DNA of 64,000 bases, taken from positions 1,193,001 through 1,257,000 of the forward strand of contig NZ_CP045298.1 in the NCBI RefSeq assembly GCF_009363115.1, given 5' to 3'. Source of the DNA: Paenibacillus brasilensis (GTDB lineage Bacteria > Bacillota > Bacilli > Paenibacillales > Paenibacillaceae). The notes under the pieces are model-generated. The model did not search any database and was not told the origin of the DNA. It worked only from the letters and a program-made list of their open reading frames with translations. This document shows, one piece after another, positions 14,813-25,074 of the stretch. How positions within the stretch are numbered: the stretch's first letter is position 1; the number at the start of each line of letters is the position of its first letter. The translations under genes were made by a program, and so were the position numbers.

Positions 14813-16579
14813 TCAAGCGAAATAACTCGTCCACCGTTGATCTACAAGCTTAACAATATCCTCACGTGGCAACACTTCATCAGGGTAGCCTGGCTTCATA
14901 CGCGCATCCACTACAATCGGCAGCTTATAGTTCAGGTGATGCAAACGCACCTCGCTGTCGGCGTACATATCCGTAGCCGGGTTAAAGCGTGTGAATACCG
15001 TCCACAGGAACGAGGCTTGGGAGCGAACCACTTCTTTGGCATCGTCCACGATAAAGACGAGTGGCCATTCTTGCTCACCCTCCGCCAATCGTTCCAATAC
15101 ACGCGCTGCCAATTCTGGTTCTTGCTCAAAGGACGCACCTGATACAACAAGGCAGCCTCCGCAGTACGGCTTAATTTCACGAATACCCGGCAGGTCTCCT
15201 CCCTCATAGGTACCAGGCAATTCACGTATCGGCTCGCCTACGCCCATCAGAATCGCTTTACTGCCGTGATTCAGCTTGCGGCCCGTATAATCAAGTGTAT
15301 CGTGGGACGTATGGTTGAAAATGAACAAATCCCTTGCTGGATTAAATCGCTCCAGAATCGTTTCCAGCAGCAGGTTAAAATCAGACAAATCAATAACCCG
15401 ATCTGTCAGCATCAGGAATTTGGTTAATGACAATTGGCCTTGGCCCAAAATGGTAAAGCCGGATACCAGCGCTTCACGGGAGTAGCTTTCACGCACAACG
15501 GCCGCTGCCAGCGCATGTACGCCCGTTTCCGCATAAGCCCACAAGGACTTGACTGAGGGCATCACAAGCGGATAGGCAGGCGACAACAGACGCTGTAAAA
15601 ATTCGCCGAGATAGTAATCCTCCTGACGTGGTTTACCTACAATGGTTGCCGGATAAATGGCATCCTTGCGGTGATACATATGCTTGACATGAAATACAGG
15701 GAAATCATGCTGTAATGAGTAGTAGCCAAAATGATCGCCAAACGGTCCTTCCGGACGGCGTTCATGAGGCGGTACATAGCCACTGATCGCAAATTCGGCC
15801 TCTGCCGGAATCCGGTGACCACCAAGCGGGTCTTCTGTCATCGGCAGCTTGCCTCCCATGATAAGCGAGGCCAGCAACAGCTCAGGCAGGTTCTCCGGTG
15901 CCGGAGCAATCGCAGATGCAATCAGAGCAGGCGGTCCACCGATGATTATCGTTGTAGGCAATGGCTCATTACGCAGCTCGGCTTCATGATAATGAAAGCC
16001 GCCGCCTTTATGAATTTGCCAGTGAATTCCTGTCGTCTGATCATCATAAATCTGAATACGGTACATACCGAGATTATGATCCTTGGAATGCCCCGGCTTT
16101 TCGGTATATACGAGCGGAAGCGTAATGAACGGTCCTCCATCCTCATGCCAACTCGTGACTCTAGGCAGTGGAGCCAGCGGAGCCTCTGTCCGCCGAACTC
16201 CCAATACAGGAGCCTCGCTATGGGATACCGTTTTCAGTCCTACTTTTAGCATGTCCTTAATGAGGCCACGTTCATTCCATAAAGCTTTGGGGGTAGGTGG
16301 AAGCAAGGTTTTGGTCGCTCCAACAATCGCATCCATCAATTGCTCCGGGCGAGGACCAAAAGCCATGTCTACACGACGATTCGTACCAAACAGATTACTA
16401 GCTACCGGAAAAGGAGTTCCTTTTACATTCGTGAACAGTAGTGCCGGTCCTTCTTCCTCAATCACTCTCCGATGGATCTCGGCCAGCTCCAAATAAGGAT
16501 CGACAGGCGCTTCTATAATTTTAAGATGATTTTCTTTACGCAGCGCTTCAATGAATTGGCGCAAATTCTGGTAGATCAA
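14813..16579 (-). CDS. UbiD-family menaquinone biosynthesis decarboxylase
   Basis: The 588-residue UbiD-type enzyme is predicted to decarboxylate the 1,4-dihydroxy-6-naphthoate precursor in the futalosine pathway, using prenylated FMN. Characteristic stretches include MYRIQIYDDQTTGIHWQ, EGPFGDHFGYYS and YPATIVGKPRQEDYYLGEF. The likely start is TTG at 16579, 9 nt after AGGAGG; the upstream TTG frame start overlaps the ribosome-binding site. The flavin-modifying UbiX partner is not in this window. With mqnE at 6878 it indicates futalosine-type menaquinone synthesis. Confidence 0.85.
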   Translation of the reverse strand: MIYQNLRQFIEALRKENHLKIIEAPVDPYLELAEIHRRVIEEEGPALLFTNVKGTPFPVASNLFGTNRRVDMAFGPRPEQLMDAIVGATKTLLPPTPKALWNERGLIKDMLKVGLKTVSHSEAPVLGVRRTEAPLAPLPRVTSWHEDGGPFITLPLVYTEKPGHSKDHNLGMYRIQIYDDQTTGIHWQIHKGGGFHYHEAELRNEPLPTTIIIGGPPALIASAIAPAPENLPELLLASLIMGGKLPMTEDPLGGHRIPAEAEFAISGYVPPHERRPEGPFGDHFGYYSLQHDFPVFHVKHMYHRKDAIYPATIVGKPRQEDYYLGEFLQRLLSPAYPLVMPSVKSLWAYAETGVHALAAAVVRESYSREALVSGFTILGQGQLSLTKFLMLTDRVIDLSDFNLLLETILERFNPARDLFIFNHTSHDTLDYTGRKLNHGSKAILMGVGEPIRELPGTYEGGDLPGIREIKPYCGGCLVVSGASFEQEPELAARVLERLAEGEQEWPLVFIVDDAKEVVRSQASFLWTVFTRFNPATDMYADSEVRLHHLNYKLPIVVDARMKPGYPDEVLPREDIVKLVDQRWTSYFA

Positions 16580-16708
16580 CTGACGACTCCTCCTAAGCAA
16601 ATCAAGCCCTCGAGAAACTCGTGGGCCTAGTTTGTTTCTTATATGCTATTATACGTGTTTGAACCCCTCTTGGGCAAAATATCAGCTTTACTATAATCTA
16701 TGAAATAC

Positions 16709-17641
16709 TTAGGTACGTTGTGCTTGGGTCGGAACAAACTTGCGATCCGGCGACAATTGCCATACACGATAACTCAGATAAACCAAAATGGAGAACAACG
16801 ATGCAATCACCAGCATATGTCCTAGCACGACAAACATGTAAATTTCAGGTCTGGTAACGTACAGCAAGCTAATTCCAATAATGACCTGGAGTGTTATTAG
16901 CAGTACCGAAACAGCTCCCAATGTACGAATGTCCCGGTGATTCGGGTGATAGCGGTATGAGTAGTGACCCACGGCCAAGATAATGACGAACAGCAGACCG
17001 GCTGATATCTGATGAAGCAGCAGTGGAGATATAAAGCCCCCGATATTTATAACCTTCTGGATGACCGAGTGACTGAGCAACGCCCCTGAATAGATAGCAA
17101 TATAGGTATAAATCGTCGATAGCCATATAAAGTTACGAAAGCCCCGACTGACAGACCCAGGAATCAGACGCGGGGTGTAGCGTGAATCCGCATGCTCCTG
17201 CCAGGCCCCCAGCGTCATCATGGTCGCACTGGCAAATGCAATAAGCGCAAAGCCAAAATGCAGTCCCATGACTGCCGCCGATTGGGAGAAGACGACAGCC
17301 AACGCCCCCATCGCACCTTGTATGATGACAAACATGAGCGTTAACAGCGAGAATAGCTGCAAATCCTTCCGGTGCTTCATAAACAGCAAAAAGCCGACAA
17401 ATGAGGCGATAGAAAGAATCCCGGCCATGGCACTTACGGAGCGATGAGAGAACTCAATAAGGGATGCGATCGTATGTGCCGGAACCAGCTTACCATTGCA
17501 AAGCGGGAAGTCCCGTCCACAGCCCAGTCCCGAATCGGTCCGCGTCACAACACCTCCACCGAAGGTCGCCAAAAACATGACAATACATGTTACGAGTGCC
17601 AGCCACTTTAATATTCTGATTTTGTTATTCAAAGAACTCAC
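16709..17641 (-). CDS. ctaA: Heme A synthase
   Basis: A 310-residue membrane protein with eight predicted transmembrane helices in two four-helix bundles. It oxidises the C8 methyl of heme O to the formyl group of heme A for cytochrome oxidase. The conserved cysteine pair lies in GLGCGRDFPLCNG. Heme-ligand histidines appear in EFSHR, GLHFG, LLHQ and LGHM. Heme O synthase ctaB is at 31088, not adjacent as in Bacillus. Confidence 0.95.
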   Translation of the reverse strand: MSSLNNKIRILKWLALVTCIVMFLATFGGGVVTRTDSGLGCGRDFPLCNGKLVPAHTIASLIEFSHRSVSAMAGILSIASFVGFLLFMKHRKDLQLFSLLTLMFVIIQGAMGALAVVFSQSAAVMGLHFGFALIAFASATMMTLGAWQEHADSRYTPRLIPGSVSRGFRNFIWLSTIYTYIAIYSGALLSHSVIQKVINIGGFISPLLLHQISAGLLFVIILAVGHYSYRYHPNHRDIRTLGAVSVLLITLQVIIGISLLYVTRPEIYMFVVLGHMLVIASLFSILVYLSYRVWQLSPDRKFVPTQAQRT

Positions 17642-17767
17642 CCGTATCCTTCCAAATATAATATTTATTCACTATATATGTTGTGAAATGATCACTTAAA
17701 GTAATTATAACTGATATATCGTTACTTGACATACGCGTTTTGTTGACAAAATGTGAACGTGTCCGTA

Positions 17768-17802
17768 AGAAAACCGTCTCCTTTATCAGGAGGCGGTTTT
17801 CT
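17768..17802. terminator. Terminator near the thioredoxin-like gene
   Basis: AGAAAACCG and CGGTTTTCT pair with an inner CTCCT/AGGAG, around a short loop. It probably ends the minus-strand thioredoxin-like transcript. Confidence 0.7.
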
Positions 17803-17853
17803 GATTGTCTTGATGATTATGGTTCCCTCGGAGTCATGCATATACTGCATCCA

Positions 17854-18198
17854 TTATTTGGCCAAGTTAGCGTGAACATCAACTGCCCGATCCAAAAATT
17901 GCTCGATTTCCTCACGGGATTTACGCAATCTGTTGACCAGACGTACCAGCTCGCGCCCTTCGCTGTAAGCGATAAAGCTGGGAATACCCAGAACATTTTG
18001 CTCCTGGCTGACGCTTTCGGCCTGCTCAACATCAATTTCAATTAATGTAAGCTTGTCTGCATATTGTTGCTCTACATCAGGCATAAACGGATCAATAAAA
18101 TGACAATCTCCACACCAGTCCGCCTTAAACACAGCCACGGTTACGCCAGAAGTTGATATTGCCTTATTAAAGTCTTCATGAGAGACGATTTTTTGCAT
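17854..18198 (-). CDS. Thioredoxin-family protein with CGDC active site
   Basis: A 114-residue thioredoxin fold with active site KADWCGDCHFIDP, IEIDVEQ and the cis-proline region GIPSF. The CGDC dipeptide and size match the YtpP-like family of Firmicutes, whose exact partner is unknown. It follows AAGGAGGAAAAAGG-type ribosome-binding sequence and stands alone between ctaA and a divergent DUF2515 gene. Confidence 0.88.
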   Translation of the reverse strand: MQKIVSHEDFNKAISTSGVTVAVFKADWCGDCHFIDPFMPDVEQQYADKLTLIEIDVEQAESVSQEQNVLGIPSFIAYSEGRELVRLVNRLRKSREEIEQFLDRAVDVHANLAK

Positions 18199-18349
18199 AC
18201 CTTTTTCCTCCTTAGATTCGGTTGTAAAAAAGAGCTTACTCCTCTATTGTAACGCTAAACAACGCTTTTGATAAGACAAGTACGGTTTTGGGCATACTAA
18301 TGCATATACCGGAGTGAATCTGAATACCGTGAAAGGAGGTTATCAAGAC

Positions 18350-19639
18350 ATGTCTCTCACCGAATGGTTCCATGTAGCAACAAAGCAGCTTCAAGGCGGG
18401 CTAAAGCTACTCGGTTCTGTTCCGCGTGTTGCGGAGGAGGCTTGGGAGGGCAAACGGGCGGCCTGGACTGAATCCCGCAAGTTGCGTTATCCACTGCGTG
18501 AGCTGCCATGGGATTATCGTACCGCACAGGCCGCAATGGATGAAGCTGAAGCGCTAATGATGACGAACGGACCAGCTACGCGCCCCTCTTCTCTGAATAT
18601 GCCCTTATGCGAAACAGACTGTGAGCTGCTGGAGCGGATCAAAAACGCTACCGCGCACGAGAACCGCAGCAACATCACACGAACTGCAGCTTACCTCGAA
18701 TGCTATCGTGGCTATCCGGAATTGCATTGGGCACTATTGGCTCATCTCGTTTCTCGTAATGGCGGTTATAATATGACCGATCTCAAAGGCAGCCTGATCG
18801 GCAATCTGTTCAACGAGCAGGAAAAGGAGTGGCTATATCGGCTACTGGAGCGCTGCAACGCCCTTATTTTTCAGGATGCTTATCCGCAGCTGCAACTTTA
18901 CATGCACAGCCGTCATTTGGGGCGAAGCTGCTTTCATTTATTGCCCTATTTTCACGTATCGCCATTCATGAGACCCTTTTGGGAACGCTTCTGGGCTTGG
19001 CGGGATAGCTCTCTATTGACCGTCGCTCTCATTATTAACGAACAAAACTATATTGAGGGGCGTGTTGTAAAAGATCCATATTTTCAAAAATTTGTAATGC
19101 ACAAGCCAGGCTTTTATTTGCATGATTGGCTTCAGCTCAACCAGGTGATATTCCCACTTGGGTTGAACGGCGGACTCGCAGGACTTGTGATGGAGCGTTT
19201 TGGCCATCTGGACGAGCGAATTGGCTTTGGGAAAAGTCTTTATGCCATCCTGTTCGGTCACCAGCAGGTGCTGGATCAAGTGTCAGCATTCGTTGCCAGC
19301 GTGCCGCATACGGGTTCACGCAGCGACTATTGGCCTGGACTCTTCACCCCGAATGAACAAAAAGCGTTGCACTCTCCGAAAGAGAGCGCAACGCTTCTAG
19401 CACATGAATGGCTGCCGCCAGGACAACGCCTGTACAGCCCGGAATTGAACGTCGTCTGGTCGGATACGGCTTATGATCCGATTCCCCGTTACGACTGGTT
19501 TCAGGACGGCTCCACGCTCGGGCATCTGAGCGAGCCAAGGCGACCACTGTTATTTGCTATGCGGCATGAGCATCGCCACGGCATCCAAAAAACAGCAATG
19601 GTCCACGACACCCATGTCAACCTGCGGCCTTTCCACTGA
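18350..19639 (+). CDS. DUF2515-family protein
   Basis: A 429-residue protein with the DUF2515 signature NRSNITRTAAYLECYRGYPE followed by HWALLAHLVSRNGGYNMTDL. The function is unknown; it occurs mainly in spore-forming Bacilli. ATG at 18350 follows AAAGGAGG at 10 nt; an in-frame start at 18314 has no ribosome-binding site. No signal peptide is evident. It converges with the flippase gene, with 26 bp between stops. Confidence 0.8.
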   Translation: MSLTEWFHVATKQLQGGLKLLGSVPRVAEEAWEGKRAAWTESRKLRYPLRELPWDYRTAQAAMDEAEALMMTNGPATRPSSLNMPLCETDCELLERIKNATAHENRSNITRTAAYLECYRGYPELHWALLAHLVSRNGGYNMTDLKGSLIGNLFNEQEKEWLYRLLERCNALIFQDAYPQLQLYMHSRHLGRSCFHLLPYFHVSPFMRPFWERFWAWRDSSLLTVALIINEQNYIEGRVVKDPYFQKFVMHKPGFYLHDWLQLNQVIFPLGLNGGLAGLVMERFGHLDERIGFGKSLYAILFGHQQVLDQVSAFVASVPHTGSRSDYWPGLFTPNEQKALHSPKESATLLAHEWLPPGQRLYSPELNVVWSDTAYDPIPRYDWFQDGSTLGHLSEPRRPLLFAMRHEHRHGIQKTAMVHDTHVNLRPFH

Positions 19640-19665
19640 GAAGGCTGAAAGGCTATCAATGCTTC

Positions 19666-21300
19666 TTAGCCCTGTTGTCCTGAAAACCCACGCTGGAGAC
19701 GCATCAGCGGACGCAGTACCTTTTGCAATATACGCGGATAATTACTCAGCTCATCGCTGCGCAGCACACCCAGCACAACCAGCAGAACCAGATAGCACAC
19801 CAGTACAACCCCTCCGGCGATACAGCAAGCGATAAGGAAGGCTATACGTGCAGGCATAAAGTGCACCAGCGGAATGCAAGCTTCATTTACACCATACCCG
19901 ATTGCTCCCGAGACTACGACTGTCACCAAAAAACCTGCCCAGCGTCGGCCCATGATGGAGAAGGAAACGATCCCTTTGAGCACTCTCAAGTTCAACAGCG
20001 TTATCACGAGGAAACATAATCCGGTCGCAGCAAGGATGCCATAAATTCCAAGCCAGCCAGCCAGCAGCCAGCTTGCCACAGATTTAACCAAGATACCAAA
20101 CATAACATTAACCATTGAAATACGCGGCTTGCCCATACCAATTAAAATTGAGTTGGACGTCATCATGGTAATCTGGAATATCGTCCCAAGTGTTAAAACA
20201 GCGATAATCCCGCTTCCTCCAAGCGAGCTGAACAGTAAGCCATTAATGGAATAGGCGGTTACACATAAAGCCAGCACAATCGGCATTCCGGTCAAAATAG
20301 AGATACGCAAGGCCAGCGTCATCTGATTTTGCAAATGGCGTTCATCCTTGCGGGCAAAAGCCGCCGAAATGATCGGAATGAGCGATGTGCTAAGCGCAAT
20401 GGCTAAAATCGGCGGAATTCCCGCCACACTTTGTGCCCGCGACCCTAGATAACCCAATTGGGTAGTGGCCTGATCCAATCCAATCTGACCAGACAGCAGT
20501 CTAACTACAATCGACGTATCAATAAAATAGACCGCCGGAACCGTCAGGGATGACAATACGATGGGAATAGACAGGGTGAAAATGTCTTTGTAAATGCGCA
20601 GCATCGGCAGCGCGGAGCTTTCCTCCTGGAATTGCTCCTGTCGATCCTTGTGATCCTGGCGACGCAATTTCACCGTGTAGTACAACATAACCGCCAGTGC
20701 GGCGATGCTCCCCATGACACCCCCAAAGGATGCCCCGGCCGCAACCTCACGGTCTCCATAACCCAGCTTCAAAATAATAAAAGCGAGTATAATAGCGGTC
20801 GCCACCCGTGCAACCTGCTCCACAATTTGTGAAATTCCGCCTGCGGTCATATTGCCTCGTCCTTGGAAGTACCCGCGCATCATGGCAATGGCGGGAAACA
20901 ACAGCAAGGCTGGTGCCAAAGCCTGAATAGCCAAAGCGGACTGTGGAACCCCTGCTACATGCTTAGCAAAATAAGGCGCTCCAAAATACAGCACCGCAGT
21001 GATGACAATGCCTGCCACGGCCGCAAATAGCAAAGCCGCTTGATACACGCGTCGCGCCTCCGAAGGCCGGTTCAGCGCATAGCGCTCCGAAACCATTTTG
21101 CTTAATGTACTAGGAATGCCAGCTGTAGCCACTGTGAGCAGCATCAGATAAGCATTGTTCGCAATGGTAAACGAGGCGTTCCCCACGGAGCCGAGCAAAT
21201 GCTCCAGTGGAACACGCTGTACCAGACCAAGTACTCTGGCCACGAGGGCGGCAGCGGCTAAAATCAGCGTGCCTTTAAGGAATGTTTCTTTATTGGACAA
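19666..21300 (-). CDS. MurJ/SpoVB-type lipid-linked oligosaccharide flippase (YtgP-like)
   Basis: A 544-residue protein with about 14 transmembrane helices of the MOP/polysaccharide-synthase superfamily. Typical stretches are LKGTLILAAAALVARVLGLVQR at the N-terminus and MMRGYFQGRGNM. YtgP (MurJ) flips lipid II in B. subtilis, and SpoVB is its sporulation relative; which role applies here is not decidable. The start is taken as TTG at 21300, after GAAGG, because the upstream part of the frame is not homologous. It lies behind DUF456, HAD and PBP genes on the same strand, so it may share cell-wall-related transcription. Confidence 0.87.
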   Translation of the reverse strand: MSNKETFLKGTLILAAAALVARVLGLVQRVPLEHLLGSVGNASFTIANNAYLMLLTVATAGIPSTLSKMVSERYALNRPSEARRVYQAALLFAAVAGIVITAVLYFGAPYFAKHVAGVPQSALAIQALAPALLLFPAIAMMRGYFQGRGNMTAGGISQIVEQVARVATAIILAFIILKLGYGDREVAAGASFGGVMGSIAALAVMLYYTVKLRRQDHKDRQEQFQEESSALPMLRIYKDIFTLSIPIVLSSLTVPAVYFIDTSIVVRLLSGQIGLDQATTQLGYLGSRAQSVAGIPPILAIALSTSLIPIISAAFARKDERHLQNQMTLALRISILTGMPIVLALCVTAYSINGLLFSSLGGSGIIAVLTLGTIFQITMMTSNSILIGMGKPRISMVNVMFGILVKSVASWLLAGWLGIYGILAATGLCFLVITLLNLRVLKGIVSFSIMGRRWAGFLVTVVVSGAIGYGVNEACIPLVHFMPARIAFLIACCIAGGVVLVCYLVLLVVLGVLRSDELSNYPRILQKVLRPLMRLQRGFSGQQG

Positions 21301-21425
21301 AATGTGTTCCCTTCTTTCTTGCTGTTCACATACCTGCAAAAGCCCCGCAAAAAAACAGTCATGGCCTGAGCCATCACCGGTGCGGAGCCGCATGTCGATT
21401 CTGTCTCTGCAATCATAATAACGGG

Positions 21426-21911
21426 TTATCCGTGTAACACCCAAATCAAGAATACTATAATCATAGCAAGCTGCAAAATCACTTTCATCACGGTGCTGGT
21501 CAACAGCCCCAATACGGAGCCAAAGCCCACTTTTACAGCTCGATCCAGCGGCGCTTTACCAATCAGTTCACCCAGCACAGCGCCGATGAATGGCCCCAAA
21601 ATCAGGCCGAATGCCGGAATAACGAAGGGCCCAATAATAATCCCGACCGTGCTGAGGATCGCCGACAGACGCGAACCGCCAAATCGCTTGACTCCCCACG
21701 CATTAACAGCATAGTCCGCAACAAAAAGTGCAACCACGATTAGTGTTTGTATAATCCAAAATAACTTACTATATGAAGAAAACGAGAAAAACCAACCGTA
21801 CACAAAAAAAGCAAAATAGATAGCGAGCGCCCCCGGCAATACGGGATATACCGCCCCGGCCATGCCAACAATGAACAGCACGACAATAACAATCCAGCCT
21901 ACAACGTCCAT
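21426..21911 (-). CDS. DUF456 membrane protein
   Basis: A 161-residue protein with about four transmembrane helices and glycine-rich turns (IGPFVIPAFGLILGPFIGAVLGE) typical of DUF456. The function is unknown. It lies between a HAD phosphatase gene (77 bp upstream) and the flippase gene. Confidence 0.85.
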   Translation of the reverse strand: MDVVGWIVIVVLFIVGMAGAVYPVLPGALAIYFAFFVYGWFFSFSSYSKLFWIIQTLIVVALFVADYAVNAWGVKRFGGSRLSAILSTVGIIIGPFVIPAFGLILGPFIGAVLGELIGKAPLDRAVKVGFGSVLGLLTSTVMKVILQLAMIIVFLIWVLHG

Positions 21912-21988
21912 GGGCCCCCTCCTTCTTGTCCATTCATCCCATATGCAGCCTCATGCGTTCTATTAAAACGTTCTAGTAAGCCGTTCTT

Positions 21989-22738
21989 TTAAACAAGTAT
22001 ATAATCACGGATGACTTCTACGATACCGTCGTCATTGTTGGACGCCACGACCAGATCAGCCGCTTCTTTTACCGTGTCCTGAGCATTGCCCATCGCTACA
22101 CCTAGTCCAGCCGCTTGAATGACGGCCAGGTCATTCAGACTGTCGCCAACCGCAACCACCTGGTCCATTGTAATTCCCAACAGATCGCACACTTCAGCGA
22201 TTCCACTTGCTTTTGATATGCCAGCCGGGTTAATTTCCAGATTCGTCATTGAGGAGTTGGAAATTTCAAGTCCTCCCATATCCTGAAGCTGGAGTAAAAT
22301 TTGATGGCGAATTTCGTCATTTTCCGTATTATAACCAAATTTGAGCCATTCCTGTGTGTCTAATGTATCAGTCCAACGGTCTCTGTTATATAATTCCTCT
22401 GTTGAGCAAGCCCAAAACCAGGAGTCTGTTTCAACAGCAATCTGGTGCATCTTGCGAACAAGCTCCCGATCAAGCAAATAACGGCGCCACAGCTCATGAG
22501 GTGATTTCCATACCTCACTGCCGTTTACCGTTACCATTGGCGTTTCCAAGCCGAGCTGCTGGCCATAGGGCAGAGCATACATCGCTGCCCGTCCGGTAGA
22601 CAGGCATACATGAATTCCCTCCTGAATCGCCTTGTTAATCCAGTTAATCGTATCTAGGGTAATCTCCTGATTGTCGTTCAGCAGAGTTCCATCCATATCG
22701 AGCGCCAGCAGTTTGTATTTATATTGGTTCTCTCCCAT
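21989..22738 (-). CDS. Cof-type HAD-IIB hydrolase
   Basis: The 249-residue phosphatase has HAD motif I ALDMDGTLLN, motif II LSTGR, and motifs III/IV in GISKASG and VGDSLNDLAVI. Cof-like enzymes dephosphorylate sugar phosphates and flavin or vitamin phosphates in the cytoplasm; the substrate is not predictable. ATG at 22738 follows GGAGGAAGAG. It lies 84 bp after the penicillin-binding protein gene with no terminator between. Confidence 0.9.
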   Translation of the reverse strand: MGENQYKYKLLALDMDGTLLNDNQEITLDTINWINKAIQEGIHVCLSTGRAAMYALPYGQQLGLETPMVTVNGSEVWKSPHELWRRYLLDRELVRKMHQIAVETDSWFWACSTEELYNRDRWTDTLDTQEWLKFGYNTENDEIRHQILLQLQDMGGLEISNSSMTNLEINPAGISKASGIAEVCDLLGITMDQVVAVGDSLNDLAVIQAAGLGVAMGNAQDTVKEAADLVVASNNDDGIVEVIRDYILV

Positions 22739-22821
22739 AGTTTCTCTTCCTCCTGTAATGTCCCATATGTCCAACGACATTTTACCATGAAAAAGAGAAG
22801 CCCACAAAAGAATTCAAGTCC

Positions 22822-24900
22822 TTACTTCGATGTCTGCGGCTTTTTTGGGGTACCATCCAGCCCGTATACCTCGTCATACGCATCAAATATTTTACGTGCC
22901 ACCGGCCCGGCGCTCGTCGCGCCAAAGCCCCCTTCGGGAATAATAACCGCTACGGCCAGCTTCGGATTTTGCCGCGGTGCAAAAGCGATGAACACCCCGT
23001 TATCTTTAACAGCACGTCCCACTACCTGCTCAGAAGTCCCTGTTTTACGTGCATAATCATACGGAAATCCGTTAAAAGCTTTGACATCTGTAGCCATACC
23101 GCGAATGATCGTATTCCAGTACGTTTCGGGAAAAGCGACCACATTCAGCACCTTTGGCTTCAATTCACGCACGAGATTCCCTTGATCATCCACAATCTTG
23201 CTGGCCAAATGAGGCTGCATACGCTTGCCCTTTGTTGCCAGTACAGTCGTATATTGAGCCAGCTGCATCGTCGTGTATTTCCCTTGTTGGCCGAAGGATG
23301 CCTGCACCAAGCGCGTCAGCGCACTTTCCTGCTTGCTCATATACTCAAGTCTGCCCGCCCATTCGCCCGGCAAATCTACTTCAGTCGGCACGCCTAATCC
23401 AAATTCCTTCATATACTTGTCCCATACATCAATCCCCTGATGCATCCCTACATTACTTCCGTATTTGTCATACAGCGGCTTGCCGATCATATCCACCATA
23501 AACGTATTGGATGAAAATTCAATGGCTTTGTCTGGGGTCAAACTACCGTACACATGTCCGCCCGAATTACCGACACGGCTGGATTGATTTTTTCCGTAAT
23601 ACGCGCTCCCTGTATCCAAATAAGTTTGTCCAGGTGAAAACAAGTTTTCCTCCAACCCGATCAGCACGGTCAACGGTTTAATAGTTGAACCCAGCAGCAC
23701 GGAGGACTCCGGGTGCGGACCCGATTTTCCACTCGGTACAGATTTAATCGTTCCGTTCCCCATTTTATGCTGAATTTCACTATATACCGAAGGCGAAGTA
23801 CTTCCAGTTTTCCATACATTAGGGTCATAATCCGGCATACTGGTCATCGCTACGACATTTCCTGTCTCGACCTCCATCGCTACAGCAAAGCCCGTGGTGG
23901 CATCTTGGTGGAGCTTTCCGGATACCGGATGAGTATGAAGCCAGCGAAGCTGATCCATAATCGCCTGCTCGGTTTTTTGCTGAATTTCCTTGTTGATGGT
24001 GGAATAGAGATGATGTCCTTTTTGCGGAGGAGTCATCGATTCAACGCCCTCCGGCATGCTGCTCGGATTGACTTCTACCGTTTTATAGCCGTTTTTTCCT
24101 CTCAGCTCGTCCTGGTACTGCAGCTCCAGACCATCATATCCGACCGTTTCACTTTCCAGGTAAACCTGTTCTGGTCTTAGAACCTCCGAATTGGCTTGGT
24201 GCAGCTCTTTATATTTGGTTCGATTCGCACGTGCTCCTTTGAACTTATACATATATCCAATCGCTTGGACCGCTACCCGATCCGGGTCATAATGGCGGAC
24301 ACTTTCTTCTACTACCTCCACACCGGGAAATTCCTTTTTGTGCTCCAGAAAATATGCAATCTCCTCCCGGCTCAAGTCGGATTTGACCAAACGCGGGGTA
24401 AATCCCCTATATTGATTATAGTCCGGGTCCAGGCGTTTCTTAATTTCCGGTGCATCAAGCTTTTCCCCATCTTTATGTCCCAATTTATTTAGTTTGGCAG
24501 CGAGCTTATCTGCAAAAACATTAAGCTCAGGAAGCAGCCTTTCCCCAGGCTTACGGACCTTCTCTGCACGCTTGCTATAATCCTTGGACAAGGTTACATA
24601 CAGGGATTGTACCGGAGTTGAATACGCCAGTTTCACCTTACCCGTAGAGTCATAAATCGTGCCACGATTCGGAGCTAACGGGACATTTTTGGTATTCACG
24701 GACTGCTGCAGCCCCTTTAGCTCCTCGGATTGTACAAACTGCAGTACAGCTAGTCTGGTAATGATAAGGGCAAACAGCACAAAAGCACTGAAAAAAATAA
24801 GGTTCATTCGAAAGGTCGTCCGTTTTTTGTATGTCTCCTCGTTCTCTTCATTATTTTTCTTTTTGAATGAAAATTTTTTATCCAAACCACTTTTGTCCAT
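22822..24900 (-). CDS. Class B penicillin-binding protein (PBP2-type transpeptidase), copy 1
   Basis: A 692-residue bitopic protein with one N-terminal transmembrane helix (about residues 31-52), a PBP dimer domain with LAPNRGTIYDSTG, and a C-terminal transpeptidase. Transpeptidase motifs are the catalytic serine STIK in GSTIKPLTVL, SSN in FSSNTF, and KTGTS near the end. It cross-links peptidoglycan, as in the elongation or sporulation machinery (PBP2/MrdA, PbpA/H or SpoVD group). It is about two-thirds identical by eye to the gene just upstream (25075-27159), evidence of tandem duplication. A terminator between the two suggests separate transcription. Confidence 0.93.
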   Translation of the reverse strand: MDKSGLDKKFSFKKKNNEENEETYKKRTTFRMNLIFFSAFVLFALIITRLAVLQFVQSEELKGLQQSVNTKNVPLAPNRGTIYDSTGKVKLAYSTPVQSLYVTLSKDYSKRAEKVRKPGERLLPELNVFADKLAAKLNKLGHKDGEKLDAPEIKKRLDPDYNQYRGFTPRLVKSDLSREEIAYFLEHKKEFPGVEVVEESVRHYDPDRVAVQAIGYMYKFKGARANRTKYKELHQANSEVLRPEQVYLESETVGYDGLELQYQDELRGKNGYKTVEVNPSSMPEGVESMTPPQKGHHLYSTINKEIQQKTEQAIMDQLRWLHTHPVSGKLHQDATTGFAVAMEVETGNVVAMTSMPDYDPNVWKTGSTSPSVYSEIQHKMGNGTIKSVPSGKSGPHPESSVLLGSTIKPLTVLIGLEENLFSPGQTYLDTGSAYYGKNQSSRVGNSGGHVYGSLTPDKAIEFSSNTFMVDMIGKPLYDKYGSNVGMHQGIDVWDKYMKEFGLGVPTEVDLPGEWAGRLEYMSKQESALTRLVQASFGQQGKYTTMQLAQYTTVLATKGKRMQPHLASKIVDDQGNLVRELKPKVLNVVAFPETYWNTIIRGMATDVKAFNGFPYDYARKTGTSEQVVGRAVKDNGVFIAFAPRQNPKLAVAVIIPEGGFGATSAGPVARKIFDAYDEVYGLDGTPKKPQTSK

Positions 24901-25004
24901 ACAGTCTGATCAATACTCCTTTCACTGGATCTCATATTCCTGATCCTACCATAAGTAGCGCAAATAACGATGAATTTGACGATGACAATTTTGTAAGAAA
25001 TCAT

Positions 25005-25048
25005 ACAAAAAAAAAAGCTTCCCTCAGCATAAGCTAAGAGAAGCTTTA
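25005..25048 (-). terminator. Terminator between the two PBP genes
   Basis: AAAGCTTC and GAAGCTTT form a stem; on the minus strand it is followed by a run of about ten T. Confidence 0.85.
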
Positions 25049-25074
25049 TAAAATGGAATTATTGTATGAATTGA

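Noticed and set aside
15731..16249. 172-codon plus-strand frame opposite the UbiD-type gene
   Set aside because: It is an antisense shadow of a well-supported gene with unusual amino-acid composition.
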